From assembly GCF_020166395.1 (NCBI RefSeq), contig NZ_JAIQXU010000011.1, forward strand, positions 1 to 64,000: a stretch of 64,000 nucleotides of DNA. The letters are read 5' to 3'. Source of the stretch: Deinococcus betulae (GTDB lineage Bacteria; Deinococcota; Deinococci; Deinococcales; Deinococcaceae). Position 1 is the stretch's first letter. Every line of letters begins with the position of its first letter. The translations under genes and the position numbers were made by a program. The notes below the pieces were generated by a model. It was not told the origin of the DNA. It did not search any database and saw only the letters and a list, made by a program, of their open reading frames with translations. Positions 34,513-46,913 of the stretch are shown here, piece after piece.

Positions 34513-36816
34513 TCAGCGCCGGATATTCACGATGGTGACGCCATGGCCGCCCTGGTTGGCCTCGGCGTCGTGAAAGGACTCCACCCGCTTCTCGCCTTTC
34601 AGGTAGTCCCGCAGGAGCCTGCGCAGGACGCCCTGCCCCTTGCCGTGCACCACGCGCAGGGGGCTTTCTTTCAAGGCGTGGGCTTCCAGAATGGCGGCGC
34701 GTAGTTCTTCCACAGCTTCTTCCACACCCAGGCCGCGCAGTTGCAGCTCGTTCTGAAAGGTGCTGGCGGTGGTGCCCGTAAAGCGCGGTCCACGGGTCTT
34801 GGGCGCCCCAGCAGCCACTGGCGCCACCTCGGGCTTCAGGCGCACGTCGCGGCGCTTGACCCCCACCTTCATCACGCCCAGCTGCACCACCAGGTCGTCG
34901 CCGCGCAGCTCCAGGACCTGCCCAGCGGCGTTGTAGGCAGGCACGTCTACCCGGCTGCCCACCCGGATAGGGTCGCCACGTTCCTCGCGCACCAGAGGCG
35001 CGGGGCGGGCCTTCTGGGCGGCCACCCGCAGCTCGCGCAACTCCTGCATGACGCGGGGGCGGGCGCTGTCTTCCTGGGCACGGGCACGCAGGGTCCGCAC
35101 CCGCTCGACGGCGTCGGCATACAGCGATTCGGCTTTCTGAGAGGCCTCGGCCAGCATCTCGTTGCGGCGGCTTTCCAGAGTTTCCCGCTCGGCCCGGACG
35201 CGGCCCAGTTCGGCCTCGGTGTGCTGGCGGGCGCCGGTGGCGGTCTCCAGTTGGGCGCGCAACTCGGCCCGCTCACGCTCCAGCCCTTCCAGCATGCGTT
35301 CCATCAGGCCGGCGTCCGGGCCCAGCAGTGTCTCGGCGCGGGCCAGCACATCTTCTGGCAGTCCCATCCGCTGGGCAATCGCCAGCGCAAAAGAACGCCC
35401 TGGCTGCCCCACCTGTAAGGCGTAGGTGGGCGCCAGAGTCTCCAGGTCAAAGCCCATAGAGGCATTTTTCAGGCCTGGCGTTTCCAGGGCAAACAACTTC
35501 AGCGGCGAGAGGTGAGAGGTAATCACCCCGCGCGCGTCCTGGGCCAGCAGGGTCTCAATCATGGCCTGGGCCAGCGCCGCGCCCTCGTTGGGGTCGGTGC
35601 CGGACCCCAGTTCGTCCACCAGCACCAGGGTGTCAGGTGCGGCGTGGCGCAGCACGTAACGCAGGTGCTTGAGGTGCGAAGCGAAGGTCGACAGGCTGGC
35701 CTCGATGCTCTGCTCGTCGCCAATGTCCACCAGCACGTCGCGCACCACCGGCAGCCGTGCGCTGGCCGCCGCCACATACAGGCCGCACTGGTGCATCAGC
35801 ACCGCCAGCCCCAGGGTCTTGATGGTGGCGGTCTTGCCGCCCATGTTGGGGCCGGTAATCAGCAGCAGCCGGGTCTCGCCCAGCATGAGGTTGTTCGCCA
35901 CCGGGTTCTCGATCAGGGGGTGACGGACCTCGCGCAGGTCGTACTCGCCCGCCCTGGCCTCCTCGGGCCGGTTCAGGCGCCAGTCGCGCGCCAGCTTGGC
36001 CTTGGCGGCAATCAGGTCCAGTTCGCCCACCGCTGCGAGGGTGAGGGGCACCGCACTGTCAGAGGCCAACAGGCCCGACAGCTCCGTGAGAATGCGCCTG
36101 ACCTCGGCTTCCTCGTCGAGAATCAGGCGCGTGAGTTCGTTGTTCAGCTGGGTCACGGCCGCCGGTTCCACAAAATACGTCTGTCCGGTCGCGCTGGCGT
36201 CCACGATGATGCCCTGCACCTGACCCACGCGGCTGGCCTGCACCGGCAGCACGTAGCGGTCGCGGCGAATGGTGACGATGTGTTCCTGAAGGACATCGGC
36301 CCATTTGTCCAGGGTGGCGGCCAGTTTTTCACGGATGCGGCCCCGCAGCGGCTCGATGCGTTTGCGCAGGTCGCGCAGGCGGGGGCTGGCGTCATCGCGC
36401 ACGGCGCCGTCCCGGTCCAGGGCCGACAGCACCCGGCGCACCAGTTCGCTGTGGTCCCCCAGGTCCTGCGCCACTTCGCGCAGTGGCCCGCGCGAATTGG
36501 CCTGAATGGCGCGCTTGACCGTCATGGCCCCGTCCAGCGAATACGCCGCGTTCAGGAGTTCCTGGCCGGCCAGCACCCGGCCTTCCTGGGCGCGGGCGTG
36601 CAGGTCGCGGATATCCTGAATTCCGCCCAGGCTCAGACTGACGCCAAACAGCGCGTCCTCGACCTCGTCCAGCTCGCGCGCAATCCGCGTCCCGTCGTCG
36701 CTGGGCCGCAGGGCGCGGGCGCGCTCGGCCCCCAGCGTGGTGGCGCTGCGCTCGGCCAGGGCCGACAGTACGCGGGGGAAATCCAGGGCAGACAGGGCGC
36801 GGGCATCGAAGGACAT
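34513..36816 (-). CDS. mutS2: Endonuclease MutS2
   Basis: 767 aa from ATG 36816 ([13 protein letters not shown]); an ATG 5 codons upstream is possible, but TATGCT lies 10 nt before 36816, overlapping the upstream start. MutS core with Walker [17 protein letters not shown] and [20 protein letters not shown]. The C-terminal Smr nuclease domain has [15 protein letters not shown] and [14 protein letters not shown]. MutS2 acts in recombination control and oxidative DNA damage response in Deinococcus, and on collided ribosomes in Bacillus, rather than mismatch repair. Confidence 0.95.
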   Translation of the reverse strand: MSFDARALSALDFPRVLSALAERSATTLGAERARALRPSDDGTRIARELDEVEDALFGVSLSLGGIQDIRDLHARAQEGRVLAGQELLNAAYSLDGAMTVKRAIQANSRGPLREVAQDLGDHSELVRRVLSALDRDGAVRDDASPRLRDLRKRIEPLRGRIREKLAATLDKWADVLQEHIVTIRRDRYVLPVQASRVGQVQGIIVDASATGQTYFVEPAAVTQLNNELTRLILDEEAEVRRILTELSGLLASDSAVPLTLAAVGELDLIAAKAKLARDWRLNRPEEARAGEYDLREVRHPLIENPVANNLMLGETRLLLITGPNMGGKTATIKTLGLAVLMHQCGLYVAAASARLPVVRDVLVDIGDEQSIEASLSTFASHLKHLRYVLRHAAPDTLVLVDELGSGTDPNEGAALAQAMIETLLAQDARGVITSHLSPLKLFALETPGLKNASMGFDLETLAPTYALQVGQPGRSFALAIAQRMGLPEDVLARAETLLGPDAGLMERMLEGLERERAELRAQLETATGARQHTEAELGRVRAERETLESRRNEMLAEASQKAESLYADAVERVRTLRARAQEDSARPRVMQELRELRVAAQKARPAPLVREERGDPIRVGSRVDVPAYNAAGQVLELRGDDLVVQLGVMKVGVKRRDVRLKPEVAPVAAGAPKTRGPRFTGTTASTFQNELQLRGLGVEEAVEELRAAILEAHALKESPLRVVHGKGQGVLRRLLRDYLKGEKRVESFHDAEANQGGHGVTIVNIRR

Positions 36817-36826
36817 CTCGCTCAGG

Positions 36827-36832
36827 AGCATA
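36827..36832 (-). promoter_or_regulatory. -10-like TATGCT upstream of mutS2
   Basis: 10 nt before ATG 36816; would give a leader of only a few bases. Confidence 0.4.
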
Positions 36833-37047
36833 CCGGGCGAGTGCTGGGCGCACCGTGCGCCGAGTGGCTTAGAAAGCGTTGACTCAATTGGGTGAGAAGG
36901 GGTGTGGCAGTGGCATGGTCAGCACGAGGCGGTGCTGGGCGGCGGTGTTCAGCAAGCCGAGAAATGTGAACTCTGCTTTCGCGTGAGCCCTCACCGCGCG
37001 GGCGTTGTCCTCCTGGGGTTAACGATCAGGCGCCGTCATACAGGACG

Positions 37048-37393
37048 CTAAGCGCGGAGAACGCCGGCGAACGACCAGATGACCTGCGGCCCCAGGCCAC
37101 GCTCTATCGATTCAGGCTCACCTCAGGGCCAGCCCCCAGCGTTTGCCGTCTTGGCTGGCCCAGGGCACGAACGCGTGGTCCGGTTGAATCTGCTGTGTCT
37201 GGGAAAAGCCCATAGGCTGCCCCTCTGCCCACTCAATCAAGTCCGGCACGTCCCGCCCCAAAGGAAATAACGAGCCTGCACGGCGGCCTCGTCGCGCGCT
37301 GTCGTCCCAGGAGACCCAGATATGCGGCGCTGGCAGCCAGCCGGTCAGCAGCGGCACGTCGGCCAGGGCGGGCGGCTGACAAGTGATGGTCAT
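37048..37393 (-). pseudogene. GNAT acetyltransferase remnant (AAC(6')-like)
   Basis: From ATG 37393 the frame reads LADVPLLTGWLPAPHIWVSW then EGQPMGFSQTQ and stops at GLALR near 37118. In a shifted frame directly after comes GEPESIERGLGPQVIWSF, which fits the next conserved block of this acetyltransferase group, then TAG at 37048. The C-terminal third is missing. A frameshifted, truncated relic. Confidence 0.7.
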
Positions 37394-37452
37394 GGGAACG
37401 CCAGTGTGCGTCCTCCCGTACCCGACCGCGTCCACTCCCGGAGGTCTGCCCC

Positions 37453-37917
37453 ATGACAACGACGCCACCCCGAACGATTCGCTTGAAGCTCCCCCGGCCA
37501 GTCGGCCGCCTGCTGGCCCGGCTGCTCACGGCCCGTACCGTGTGCCCCGGCGCCGTTGTCCTGCCTCCCGCCGCCCTGAAGGTGCAGGGACCGACGCTGC
37601 TGTATTTCAAGACGGAAGCCTGCGTGGCCTGCGACGGCCTGGACCTGTGCGTGGGACAACTGGCGGCCAGCGCCGGACTGGAGCTGCGGGTCATTGACGC
37701 CCGGCGCGGCGAGTTGCCGCCGCATGCTTACGGCGACGCGCTGCTGCTGGACGAGGGAGGCGAGGTGCGCCGCGCTTACGGCATCCGGGTCTTTCCCACG
37801 CTGGTGCTGACCAGCCCGGGCGGCCACATTGAGCGCGTGGTGATGGAGGTGCCCGAAGAACCGGAGGCGGCCAGGGGGGCGGTGATCGCTGGACTGGGGC
37901 TCAACTCACCAGCCTAG
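37453..37917 (+). CDS. Thioredoxin-fold protein
   Basis: 154 aa with a CxxC motif in YFKTEACVACDGLDLC near residues 51-66 and RRAYGIRVFPTLVLTSPGG carrying the cis-Pro loop. The first ~35 residues are basic and hydrophobic but not a clear signal peptide. Probably a thiol-disulfide oxidoreductase; partners unknown. GGAGGT lies 8 nt before the ATG. It converges on rarA with 15 nt between stops. Confidence 0.8.
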   Translation: MTTTPPRTIRLKLPRPVGRLLARLLTARTVCPGAVVLPPAALKVQGPTLLYFKTEACVACDGLDLCVGQLAASAGLELRVIDARRGELPPHAYGDALLLDEGGEVRRAYGIRVFPTLVLTSPGGHIERVVMEVPEEPEAARGAVIAGLGLNSPA

Positions 37918-37932
37918 CGAAGGGGCCAGCGC

Positions 37933-39210
37933 TTAGTCTGTTTCTTCCCCGTGTGCCTCTTTCAGCTTGCGCCAGCGCCCTTCCACCCGCGCCTCCCAGC
38001 CCTCGCCGGTGGGGGCGTATAAGTCCAGTTCTGCGCCGTCTGGCAAATACGACTGGGCAAAAGAGCCCTCGGGGTCGTCAAAGTAGTACGCGTAGCCCTG
38101 GCCGTACCCCTGCTGGCGCATCAGGGCGGTGGGGGCGTTGCGGAGGTGCAGCGGAATGGGAAGTGATTCGTCATCCCGCACCGCGTTCAGTGCATTTTTC
38201 CAGGCCACATACACGCTGTTGCTCTTGGGCGCCAGCGCCAGATACACCACCGCCTGTGCCAGTGCCAGGTCACCTTCGGGGCTGCCCAGAAACTCGGCCG
38301 TGTCGCGCGCGGCGATGGCCAGCCGCAGGGCCTGGGGGTCGGCCAGGCCGATGTCCTCGGCGGCCATCCGCACAATCCGGCGGGCCACGTACAGGGGGTC
38401 TGCCCCGCCCTCTACCATGCGGGCCAACCAGTACAGGCTGGCGTCCACATGAGAGGCCCGCACGCTCTTGTGCAGCGCCGAAATCAGGTTGTAGAAATCC
38501 TCGCCGTTCTTGTCCATCTGCGGCAGGTGGCGGCCAAACGCCTCGGTGACGGCCTCAGGTGTGACCGGATTGGCGAGGCTGCTGGCGACTTCCAGGGTAC
38601 TGAGGGCGCGGCGGGCGTCCCCTTCGGCCAGGCGGGCCAGCAGGTCCAGGGCTTCAGGCTGCGCCGTGACGCCGGGCAGGCCCCGGTCATCGGTCAGGGC
38701 GCGGTCCAGCAGGCCGCGCACTTCCTCATGGGTCAGGGCCTGCAAGACCAGGGTGCGGGCGCGGCTGCGCAGGGCCGGGTTGACCTCAAAGCTGGGATTC
38801 TCGGTGGTCGCGCCGATCAGGGTCAGCAGGCCCGACTCAACGTGCGGCAACAGGGCGTCCTGCTGGGCCTTGTTGAAGCGGTGAATCTCATCCAGAAACA
38901 GCACGGTGCGCTGCCCACGCCCGCGCAGCCGCTCGGCCTCGGCCACCGCGTCACGCACGTCCTTGACGCCTGCGCTAACGGCGGACAGGGCAATAAAGTG
39001 TGCGCCGACCTCGCCGGCCAGCAGCCGCGCCAGAGTGGTTTTGCCCACGCCGGGCGGCCCCCACAGAATCAGGCTGCCCAGCCGCCCCGACGCCAGCACG
39101 CGCGTCAGCGGTTTGCCTGGCCCCAGCAGGTGCGTCTGGCCCATCACCTCGGCCACAGTGCGGGGCCGCAGGCGTTCGGCCAGAGGAGCCGGCGGATCAA
39201 AGAGCGTCAC
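37933..39210 (-). CDS. rarA: Replication-associated recombination protein A (RarA/MgsA)
   Basis: 425 aa AAA+ ATPase related to clamp loaders, acting at stalled forks. Walker [19 protein letters not shown], Walker [21 protein letters not shown], sensor 1 [14 protein letters not shown], and the C-terminal RarA tetramerisation part including [13 protein letters not shown]. Start is GTG 39210, 7 nt after TATCCT, a leaderless-type promoter. Confidence 0.95.
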   Translation of the reverse strand: MTLFDPPAPLAERLRPRTVAEVMGQTHLLGPGKPLTRVLASGRLGSLILWGPPGVGKTTLARLLAGEVGAHFIALSAVSAGVKDVRDAVAEAERLRGRGQRTVLFLDEIHRFNKAQQDALLPHVESGLLTLIGATTENPSFEVNPALRSRARTLVLQALTHEEVRGLLDRALTDDRGLPGVTAQPEALDLLARLAEGDARRALSTLEVASSLANPVTPEAVTEAFGRHLPQMDKNGEDFYNLISALHKSVRASHVDASLYWLARMVEGGADPLYVARRIVRMAAEDIGLADPQALRLAIAARDTAEFLGSPEGDLALAQAVVYLALAPKSNSVYVAWKNALNAVRDDESLPIPLHLRNAPTALMRQQGYGQGYAYYFDDPEGSFAQSYLPDGAELDLYAPTGEGWEARVEGRWRKLKEAHGEETD

Positions 39211-39217
39211 AGGGGCC

Positions 39218-39223
39218 AGGATA
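39218..39223 (-). promoter_or_regulatory. Leaderless-type -10 (TATCCT) of rarA
   Basis: 7 nt before the rarA GTG start. Confidence 0.6.
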
Positions 39224-39303
39224 GGCGGGCCGGGCCACCAGCAACGGCGTGACTTTCTTTAAACAGAGGCGCCCAGCACCCCCAGTCAGGCCAGAATGCA
39301 GCC

Positions 39304-39582
39304 ATGGACGAGGCAACGCTGCGGCATCAGGTGGAGCTGGCGAACTTTCCGGCTGGGGTGCAAGTGACCCAGGTGCCGGGCCCTGGGCTGGTGCTGCGGG
39401 TAACCACGCAGGGCGATACGCAGGGGCTAGAGGTGCAGCTGACCGACGAGGCGGCGCGGCTCTACGGTGAAGGGCCAGCCGTGGCCGTCACACTGGAGCG
39501 CCTGAAGCAGGCGGCCGAGACTGGACTGCCCGCACCTCACGCCGACGGCAGTTTTGAGCGGCTGGTGTTTGTAGGGGACTAA
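39304..39582 (+). CDS. Small hypothetical protein
   Basis: 92 aa (MDEATLRHQVELANFPAG...). Coding-type GC pattern; contains LVLRVTTQGDTQGLEVQLTD and ends ERLVFVGD. No family recognised. It diverges from rarA. Confidence 0.6.
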   Translation: MDEATLRHQVELANFPAGVQVTQVPGPGLVLRVTTQGDTQGLEVQLTDEAARLYGEGPAVAVTLERLKQAAETGLPAPHADGSFERLVFVGD

Positions 39583-39730
39583 CCGCAGGAGTTGCGAAAT
39601 GAGTGATGCAGCGCGCTCGCCTCTATGCCACACAGCCGGTCAGCTCAACGCAGAGGGTCGTCTGACAGCGACGCTGCGCAGCGTTACAAAGGAAAACATT
39701 GGGTGGGGTAACTCGCCTCATCGGTGACCG

Positions 39731-39979
39731 TCACTCTTCGCGGCCGAGCCGCTGCTGAGTCTCTTGCTGACGCTGTTCGATTCGCCGGAGAGTGGCCGTT
39801 AATTCCTCATAGAACGGGTCTTTGACGCTTCCTGCTTCATCAGGCGTCAACACGCCAACATTCCATAACAGCTGGCCAAACCGCTGGTCTGGCTCAGCGC
39901 TCACCGCTTCAAGCAGCAGTTCTAGAATCGCAAAATTGGCTTGTAGACGGGACGGCGACACCTCCGCACTGTCGCACAC
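39731..39979 (-). CDS. Small hypothetical protein with C-terminal coiled coil
   Basis: 82 aa from GTG 39979. ILELLLEAVSAEPDQRFGQL is followed by a Gln/Glu/Arg-rich helix (RRIEQRQQETQQRLG). No family recognised. Confidence 0.5.
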   Translation of the reverse strand: MCDSAEVSPSRLQANFAILELLLEAVSAEPDQRFGQLLWNVGVLTPDEAGSVKDPFYEELTATLRRIEQRQQETQQRLGREE

Positions 39980-39995
39980 CTCTCACTCAGTCAGT

Positions 39996-40439
39996 CTAGA
40001 GCCCGGCTAGCCACACCCGCGCAAACTCGCCGGGTTGGCCACGCAAGGTGGGGAGGGCCGTCGGGGCGAAAAAGGCCAGCTCTGCCCCCTCCACGCCGTC
40101 CGGCACAGGCACCCCTGTCCAGGCATCCACACGGTACATCGCCGTATAAAAATGGGCCTGGTCGCCGTTGGCGACTGTCCGCAGCGGCGTGGTCAGCAGG
40201 TCCAGAAGGCTGGCGGCCTGCACGGTCAGCGCCGTTTCCTCCCAGACTTCGCGCCGCAGGGTCTCCAGAGGCGGCTCGCCAAGCTCGCACAGGCCGCCGG
40301 GCAACGCCCAGACCTCTTGCCCCGCCAACCGCTGAAGGAGAAGGTGGCCCTGCTCATCCCGAATCAGGCCACACGCCCCCATCAGATTGACGGGGCGCTG
40401 TCCAATCTGGGCGCGTAATTCAGCGATGTAGTCGGGCAT
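39996..40439 (-). CDS. Nudix hydrolase
   Basis: 147 aa from ATG 40439 (MPDYIAELRAQIGQRP). The Nudix box is complete: GGLCELGEPPLETLRREVW followed by EETAL. The substrate, some nucleoside-diphosphate derivative, cannot be told. TACACT lies 8 nt before the ATG. Nudix genes are numerous in Deinococcus. Confidence 0.9.
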   Translation of the reverse strand: MPDYIAELRAQIGQRPVNLMGACGLIRDEQGHLLLQRLAGQEVWALPGGLCELGEPPLETLRREVWEETALTVQAASLLDLLTTPLRTVANGDQAHFYTAMYRVDAWTGVPVPDGVEGAELAFFAPTALPTLRGQPGEFARVWLAGL

Positions 40440-40447
40440 TGCAGGCC

Positions 40448-40453
40448 AGTGTA
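40448..40453 (-). promoter_or_regulatory. Leaderless-type -10 (TACACT) of the Nudix gene
   Basis: 8 nt before the ATG; it decides for 40439 over the longer open frame. Confidence 0.5.
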
Positions 40454-40603
40454 GTGGGGACCGTCCGGGGCGCACACTGCTGTTGCCCCCACTCTCCCCT
40501 CCTTCGCTTACACACATGTAGGCTGCAAAGCGCTGTGGTCATCCGAACCAGGCTCCAAACAGACCTGCACAGGTGCGCCGTCAAGCCGCAGCGCCCTCCC
40601 AGC

Positions 40604-41698
<1,095 letters not shown>

Positions 41699-41745
41699 AC
41701 AGATTCCGGCCAAATAAACGCGTTTCGGAGTTGGCCCGACTGGAA

Positions 41746-41832
41746 GGAGACGGAAAAGGTACGGATTTCGGGAATTGGAGAAACATCCGGCTCTTTCCTG
41801 GATGTTGCGGCAATGGACGGAATCCGTATCAC
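41746..41832 (+). repeat. Dispersed ACGGAT repeat, copy R3 (core only)
   Basis: GGTACGGATTTCGG ... GACGGAATCCGTATC gives the same terminal stem as R2 and R4, without the upstream GATTGAA module. It also contains an ACATCCGG/CTGGATGT inner stem. Confidence 0.6.
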
Positions 41833-41913
41833 AGGGCCCAGTCTAAGGGGCTCTATGAGGTGAGACCCTGAGCAGCGCCTTGCGGGTTTGTACAGGGTCG
41901 CGTGCCCCCCGCC

Positions 41914-42720
41914 CTACGCCGGGCCACGCGGCACATGGTCATACCGCCGCCAGATGAGGCGCTGAACCACCCAGTCCCCCAGGGCCGGAAACAGCTGCTC
42001 AAGCCACACTAGAGGGCGGTAAAACCCCGGCACGGTGGTTTCGGGCCGGGGGCGCAGCAGCACCGCCGCCACAGCGCGCGCCACCACCCCAGGCCCCGGC
42101 ATGGGCAGGCGGGCGCGGGCCGTCATCTCACTTCTGACAAAGCCCGGCGCCACCAGGCTGACCGTCACGCCGCTGCCCAGCAGCTCTCGGCGCAGCGCCA
42201 GCGAGAAGCCGCGCAGACCAAACTTGCTGGCCGAATACAGGCCGTTCGTGGCCGCGCGCCCCGCCACCGAACCGATATTGACGATGTGCCCGCTGCCGCG
42301 CGCGCGCATGGCGGGCAGCACCAGCCGGGTCAGCTCAATGGGCGCCTCCAGATTCACGCGCAGCACCCGCAGGGGATCGGGATCGTCCCACCACCAACCG
42401 CGCTCTACGGTGACGCCCGCGTTGTTCACCAGCACGTCAATGCGCCCAAAATGGGCCAGCGCGGCCGCAACCAGCGCGCGGCGAGAGGCGTCGTCGGTCA
42501 CGTCGGCCGGCACGGCAATCACCCTCCCCCCCGAGGCGTCCAGCCGCCGGGCCAGCGCCCGCAGGTCGTCGGCGCGGCGGGCCGCCAGCACCAGCGCGTA
42601 GCCCAGGTCGGCCAGTTCCTCGGCGGTGGCCCGCCCGATGCCACTGGACGCGCCGGTGAGCAGCACCACTGGCCGCGCGGTGGGCGCTGCGGCGGGCGCT
42701 TCTGTGTTGTGTGCCTCCAT
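41914..42720 (-). CDS. Short-chain dehydrogenase/reductase
   Basis: 268 aa classical SDR. Cofactor motif [14 protein letters not shown] at VLVNNAGV, catalytic SIGSVAG Ser region and YSASK. It probably binds NADP(H) given arginines after strand 2 (AARRADD). The C-terminal part includes a hydrophobic segment, [19 protein letters not shown], which may attach to membrane. Substrate unknown. TACCAT lies 6 nt before the ATG. Confidence 0.9.
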   Translation of the reverse strand: MEAHNTEAPAAAPTARPVVLLTGASSGIGRATAEELADLGYALVLAARRADDLRALARRLDASGGRVIAVPADVTDDASRRALVAAALAHFGRIDVLVNNAGVTVERGWWWDDPDPLRVLRVNLEAPIELTRLVLPAMRARGSGHIVNIGSVAGRAATNGLYSASKFGLRGFSLALRRELLGSGVTVSLVAPGFVRSEMTARARLPMPGPGVVARAVAAVLLRPRPETTVPGFYRPLVWLEQLFPALGDWVVQRLIWRRYDHVPRGPA

Positions 42721-42726
42721 AGAGCG

Positions 42727-42732
42727 ATGGTA
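42727..42732 (-). promoter_or_regulatory. Leaderless-type -10 (TACCAT) of the SDR gene
   Basis: 6 nt before the SDR ATG, in the 63-bp divergent gap with the subtilase gene. Confidence 0.5.
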
Positions 42733-42783
42733 GCCCTAACGTCGACTCAGGTGCGCGTCAGGCGCGGGCCGCAGACTGAGGGG

Positions 42784-43956
42784 ATGAAGCTTCAAGCTCT
42801 GGCCTGCGGTGTGCTAGCGGCGGCCCTGCTGGGCGCGGGGGTGGCCGCCCAGAACGTGACCCTGCCTGAACTGGCCCCGGTGACGCCCCTGCCCCAGCCG
42901 GCTGCCCCGCCCCTGCTGCCGCTTGTCCCAGCCAGCCCAGTGACCAGCGCGGCGCCTCAGACTGTTATTCCCACCGACCCCCTGTTTACGCGGCAGTGGA
43001 ATCTGAGCGCGGTGCGGCTGCCGCAGGCGTGGGCCCGCCTGGGGCCAGCCCACGGCGCCCCGGTGACGGTGGCCGTGCTGGACACCGGCTATGTCCCAAG
43101 CACAGAACTAGGGGCGCGGGCTGTCAACGGTTACGACTTCGTGAGCAGCGCGGCCCGCGCGGGCGACGGCAATGGCCGCGACCCCGACGCCCGCGCTGCC
43201 GGCAGCTATGCGTACCACGGCGAGGTGATAGGCAACCTGATTGGCGCCGCCCACGATGGACGCGGCATGGCGGGCATCAACCCCCAGGCGCGTGTGGTGC
43301 AGGTGCGCGTGGCGGCGGTGGACGGCACTATCGAGGTGCCTGATCTGGTGGACGGCCTGAAATGGGCCGCTGGCCTGCCGGTGCCGGGCGTGCCGCCCAA
43401 CCCGAACCCGGCGCGGATTCTGAACCTCAGCCTGTACGCCGACTTTATTCCGCTGACTGGCTGTGACCCCCGCGTGCAGGCCGCCGTGGATGCCGTGACG
43501 ACCAAGGGCGCCCTGGTGATTGCTGGCGCGGCCAACGATGGCCAGGATGCCGCCGGGTATTCGCCTGCGGGCTGCCGCAACGTGCTGACCGTGACCAGCG
43601 TGACCGAGGCCGGCACTCGCCCTGGCTACGCCAACTGGGGCCGGGCCGTCTCGCTGGCCGCCCCAGGCGGCGACACGGGCCGGGGCATTCCTGCCCTGAG
43701 TGTGACCGGGCCGGGCGGCGAACGCAGCCCCAACGGCACCAGTTTTGCCGCGCCACATGCAGCCGGGGTGGCCAGCCTGCTGCTGGGCGTGCGGCCCAAC
43801 CTCAGCCCGGCCCTGCTGCGTTCCTACCTGACCCGCAGCGCCGCGCCCTTTCCAGGTGGCCGCTGCGACCCTTTGCCAGAGCACAGCTGCGGCGCCGGCA
43901 TCCTGAACGCCGAGGCGGCCCTGACCCTGGCGCTGGCCTCCAGCCTGGGAAAGTAG
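42784..43956 (+). CDS. Secreted S8 subtilisin-like serine protease
   Basis: 390 aa. Signal peptide [23 protein letters not shown], then a Pro-rich stretch to residue ~65 with no inhibitor-type propeptide visible. Catalytic triad: VAVLDTGY (Asp100), [10 protein letters not shown] (His145) and [12 protein letters not shown] (Ser320); oxyanion Asn251 in AGAANDG. Four cysteines in the mature part (227, 264 and two near 362-369) could form disulfides. GAGGGG directly abuts the ATG. Confidence 0.95.
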   Translation: MKLQALACGVLAAALLGAGVAAQNVTLPELAPVTPLPQPAAPPLLPLVPASPVTSAAPQTVIPTDPLFTRQWNLSAVRLPQAWARLGPAHGAPVTVAVLDTGYVPSTELGARAVNGYDFVSSAARAGDGNGRDPDARAAGSYAYHGEVIGNLIGAAHDGRGMAGINPQARVVQVRVAAVDGTIEVPDLVDGLKWAAGLPVPGVPPNPNPARILNLSLYADFIPLTGCDPRVQAAVDAVTTKGALVIAGAANDGQDAAGYSPAGCRNVLTVTSVTEAGTRPGYANWGRAVSLAAPGGDTGRGIPALSVTGPGGERSPNGTSFAAPHAAGVASLLLGVRPNLSPALLRSYLTRSAAPFPGGRCDPLPEHSCGAGILNAEAALTLALASSLGK

Positions 43957-43985
43957 GGAGCGAGCGGGAGGCAGGAGAGGCCACA

Positions 43986-44022
43986 CCAGAGCTGTGGAAG
44001 AGGCACCCCTCCACGGCTCTGG
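43986..44022 (+). terminator. Hairpin after the subtilase gene
   Basis: CCAGAGCTGTGGA pairs with TCCACGGCTCTGG (one G-U) around 11 nt, 29 nt after the stop. No T-tract. Confidence 0.55.
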
Positions 44023-44150
44023 GGCGAGCGGCCTCAAGGGACGGTGCCCAGGAAAGGGTCTCAGCCGGGGACTCCGTAGCGTGGACAGGTCGAACGCCAT
44101 CCTCAACGCTCTGACGATCAGACGGTGGAGAGCGTCTGACCGCTGAACAC

Positions 44151-44192
44151 TTGAAGCCCCTTCAACTCCTGAAATGGTTGAAGAGGCTTCAA
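44151..44192. terminator. 16-bp hairpin between convergent genes
   Basis: TTGAAGCCCCTTCAAC pairs with GTTGAAGAGGCTTCAA (one mismatch) around 10 nt. It may end transcripts from either side. Confidence 0.5.
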
Positions 44193-44261
44193 ACTCGTTC
44201 AAGGACGAGTGTGCGGGTCAAGGCAACTGCTCAGGGGTTCTCTGCCCGTGCCTGACCGAAG

Positions 44262-44812
44262 TTACAGCTCGTCTTCGGTATCGTCGGCCTCGTCACTCTG
44301 GATGGGCGTGCTCTGGGGCCGGGCAAAGCGCATGTAATCCAGCCAGGGGGGCGTGTGACCCAGCTGGCGAATCATCAGGGCAATCTGGGCCGTGTGCCGC
44401 ACTTCATGGGTCATCACGTTCCAGAGCAGCTGATCCAGGGTCACGGTGTCGCTGGCAGGGTCGTCCTGCACCAGCTTGACCAGGCGGCCCAGATCAGGCT
44501 GGCCGTCCAGAAAGGCAGCGGTGCGCCGCGTCACTTCGCGGCTGTAGGCCAGAATCCACCCCAGGTCATACTGGGCCGCCTGCGGCTGGACCCAGTCGTG
44601 CGGAAACTGCCCCTGCACCCCGTCTCCCAGCACAATGCTGTGAATCCAGTGGTCCTCAAAGTCCGTGACGTGCAGCAGCAGGTCCTTGATGCAGTGAAAG
44701 CGGTCACCGGGCTCGATCAGGTCGCGGTCCAGGTCTTCGGGGGGCAGGGCGCGCAAAAAGTTCCACAGCTGCTCGCGCGCAGCGGTCAGGTAGGCGTAGT
44801 ACTCGCGCACGT

Positions 44813-44816
<4 letters not shown>
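44262..44816 (-). CDS. DinB-family protein
   Basis: 184 aa four-helix DinB/YfiT-like protein. Metal-ligand histidines: [15 protein letters not shown] and [19 protein letters not shown]. The C-terminus is acidic ([11 protein letters not shown]). The ATG overlaps the dus stop as ATGA, so it is co-translated with the tRNA-modifying enzyme. Function unknown; second DinB-like gene in this window. Confidence 0.88.
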
Positions 44817-45823
<1,007 letters not shown>

Positions 45824-45829
45824 CCGCCC

Positions 45830-45835
45830 AGGGTA
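45830..45835 (-). promoter_or_regulatory. Leaderless-type -10 (TACCCT) of dus
   Basis: 6 nt before ATG 45823, favouring it over the longer frame. Confidence 0.55.
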
Positions 45836-45989
45836 GCGCACCGTCCCCCCCCAGCGGGTGAAGTCCGTCTTGGCCGCCCGCTGTGCAGGACTTCACCGCG
45901 CCGCGCGGCACGCGGAGTATGCTTCGGCCAGTCCGGCCTCCTTCTCCTAGCACCTTGCTGCCCGCCCCAGCCGGACTCGGGGAGGCCCT

Positions 45990-46496
45990 TTGAACGTTAC
46001 GCCGCTGGCGCTGCACCACGCGCCGCTGCTTCACCGCCTGTACAGCGCTGCGCCGGGGTATTTCGCCCTCCTCAGCACCCGCGTGCCCACCCTGAGCGAG
46101 GTTCAGCGCGACCTTGAAATTGCCCTGCTGGACCCGCGCCGCAGCCTGAGCCTGCTGTGCGACGAGGGGGGCGAGGTCATCGGCAGCCTGGACTGCAAGC
46201 GCAACTTTCCCGAACCCGGCGACCTGACCATCAACCTGCTGCTGATCCGGGAAGACCGCCAGTCGCAGGGGTGGGGTGAGCGGGCCGTGCGCCACCTGGA
46301 AGCGCGGGTGCCCCCCGGCACGACCCGCATTCTGGCCAGCGTGCTGGGCGACAACCCGCGCGGCGCCCGGTTCTGGGAACGCCTGGGCTACACCTTCGCT
46401 CTGGACGCCCGCCCCGTCATGACGTGGTATGCGCGGCCTGTGGGGCCACTCCCGCAGCCACCAGCCCCCGTGGGCATCCGCGCCGGGCATGATTGA
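45990..46496 (+). CDS. GNAT-family N-acetyltransferase
   Basis: 168 aa. The acetyl-CoA segment is REDRQSQGWGERAVRHLE (RxxGxG-like Q-x-x-G-x-G/A) followed by NPRGARFWERLGYTF. Start is TTG 45990 with GGGGAGG 5 nt upstream; no ATG fits. Substrate unknown. Confidence 0.85.
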   Translation: MNVTPLALHHAPLLHRLYSAAPGYFALLSTRVPTLSEVQRDLEIALLDPRRSLSLLCDEGGEVIGSLDCKRNFPEPGDLTINLLLIREDRQSQGWGERAVRHLEARVPPGTTRILASVLGDNPRGARFWERLGYTFALDARPVMTWYARPVGPLPQPPAPVGIRAGHD

Positions 46497-46712
46497 CCGG
46501 GCGGCAGGGGGCCTAGCCAGGGCCGACAGATGAGATCCAGACCCTCGACGCCCTTGTCTTCCTGATGCTCGTCAAGCACGGCACCTCTACCCGCTTGCTG
46601 CTGACGGACTTTGCGGCGGGCGCCCCGCTCAGAGGGCTGGCTCCGAGGCGGGTGGGGACGCCTGGCAGGGCGTCGCCTGGTCCCTGATTCGGCGGCACGC
46701 CCCCAGTTAGCC
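46497..46712. other. Possible decayed coding region
   Basis: One plus frame (46529-46685) reads DEIQTLDALVFLMLVKHGTS and TRLLLTDFAAGAPL, protein-like but without a start codon and preceded by a stop. May be a gene fragment. Confidence 0.3.
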
Positions 46713-46871
46713 ATGACAGTTCGGTTTAACCCGGAATCCAGCATATCGACGGCCTACAGCTCAGACCGGCCCGATCTGTTGGAACTCGCGCAGCGGCTCC
46801 AGCAGGCCATGATCGCCCCGGTGATGCTCGGCGGGGCCCTGCGCCGCGCTGACCCCGCAGAACTGGATTAG
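46713..46871 (+). CDS. Small hypothetical ORF upstream of argB
   Basis: 52 aa ([18 protein letters not shown]...[11 protein letters not shown]). Coding-like GC pattern, no clear ribosome site, no family. May belong with the fragment before it. Confidence 0.35.
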   Translation: MTVRFNPESSISTAYSSDRPDLLELAQRLQQAMIAPVMLGGALRRADPAELD

Positions 46872-46900
46872 CCGCCGCTTCCTGGCGCCCGGCCCACCTC

Positions 46901-46906
46901 TACACT
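46901..46906 (+). promoter_or_regulatory. Leaderless-type -10 (TACACT) of argB
   Basis: 7 nt before the argB GTG start. Confidence 0.6.
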
Positions 46907-46913
46907 GAGAGCC

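Larger units (their letters stand above)
43957..44261. other. 305-bp convergent gap full of inverted repeats
   Basis: Between the subtilase and DinB genes. Contains two long hairpins listed separately and a smaller TCTGACGATCAGA. No ORF is convincing. Confidence 0.6.

Noticed and set aside
37118..37468. 116-codon frame as an intact gene
   Set aside because: It stops mid-domain and the next conserved block is in another frame, so it is treated as a pseudogene.
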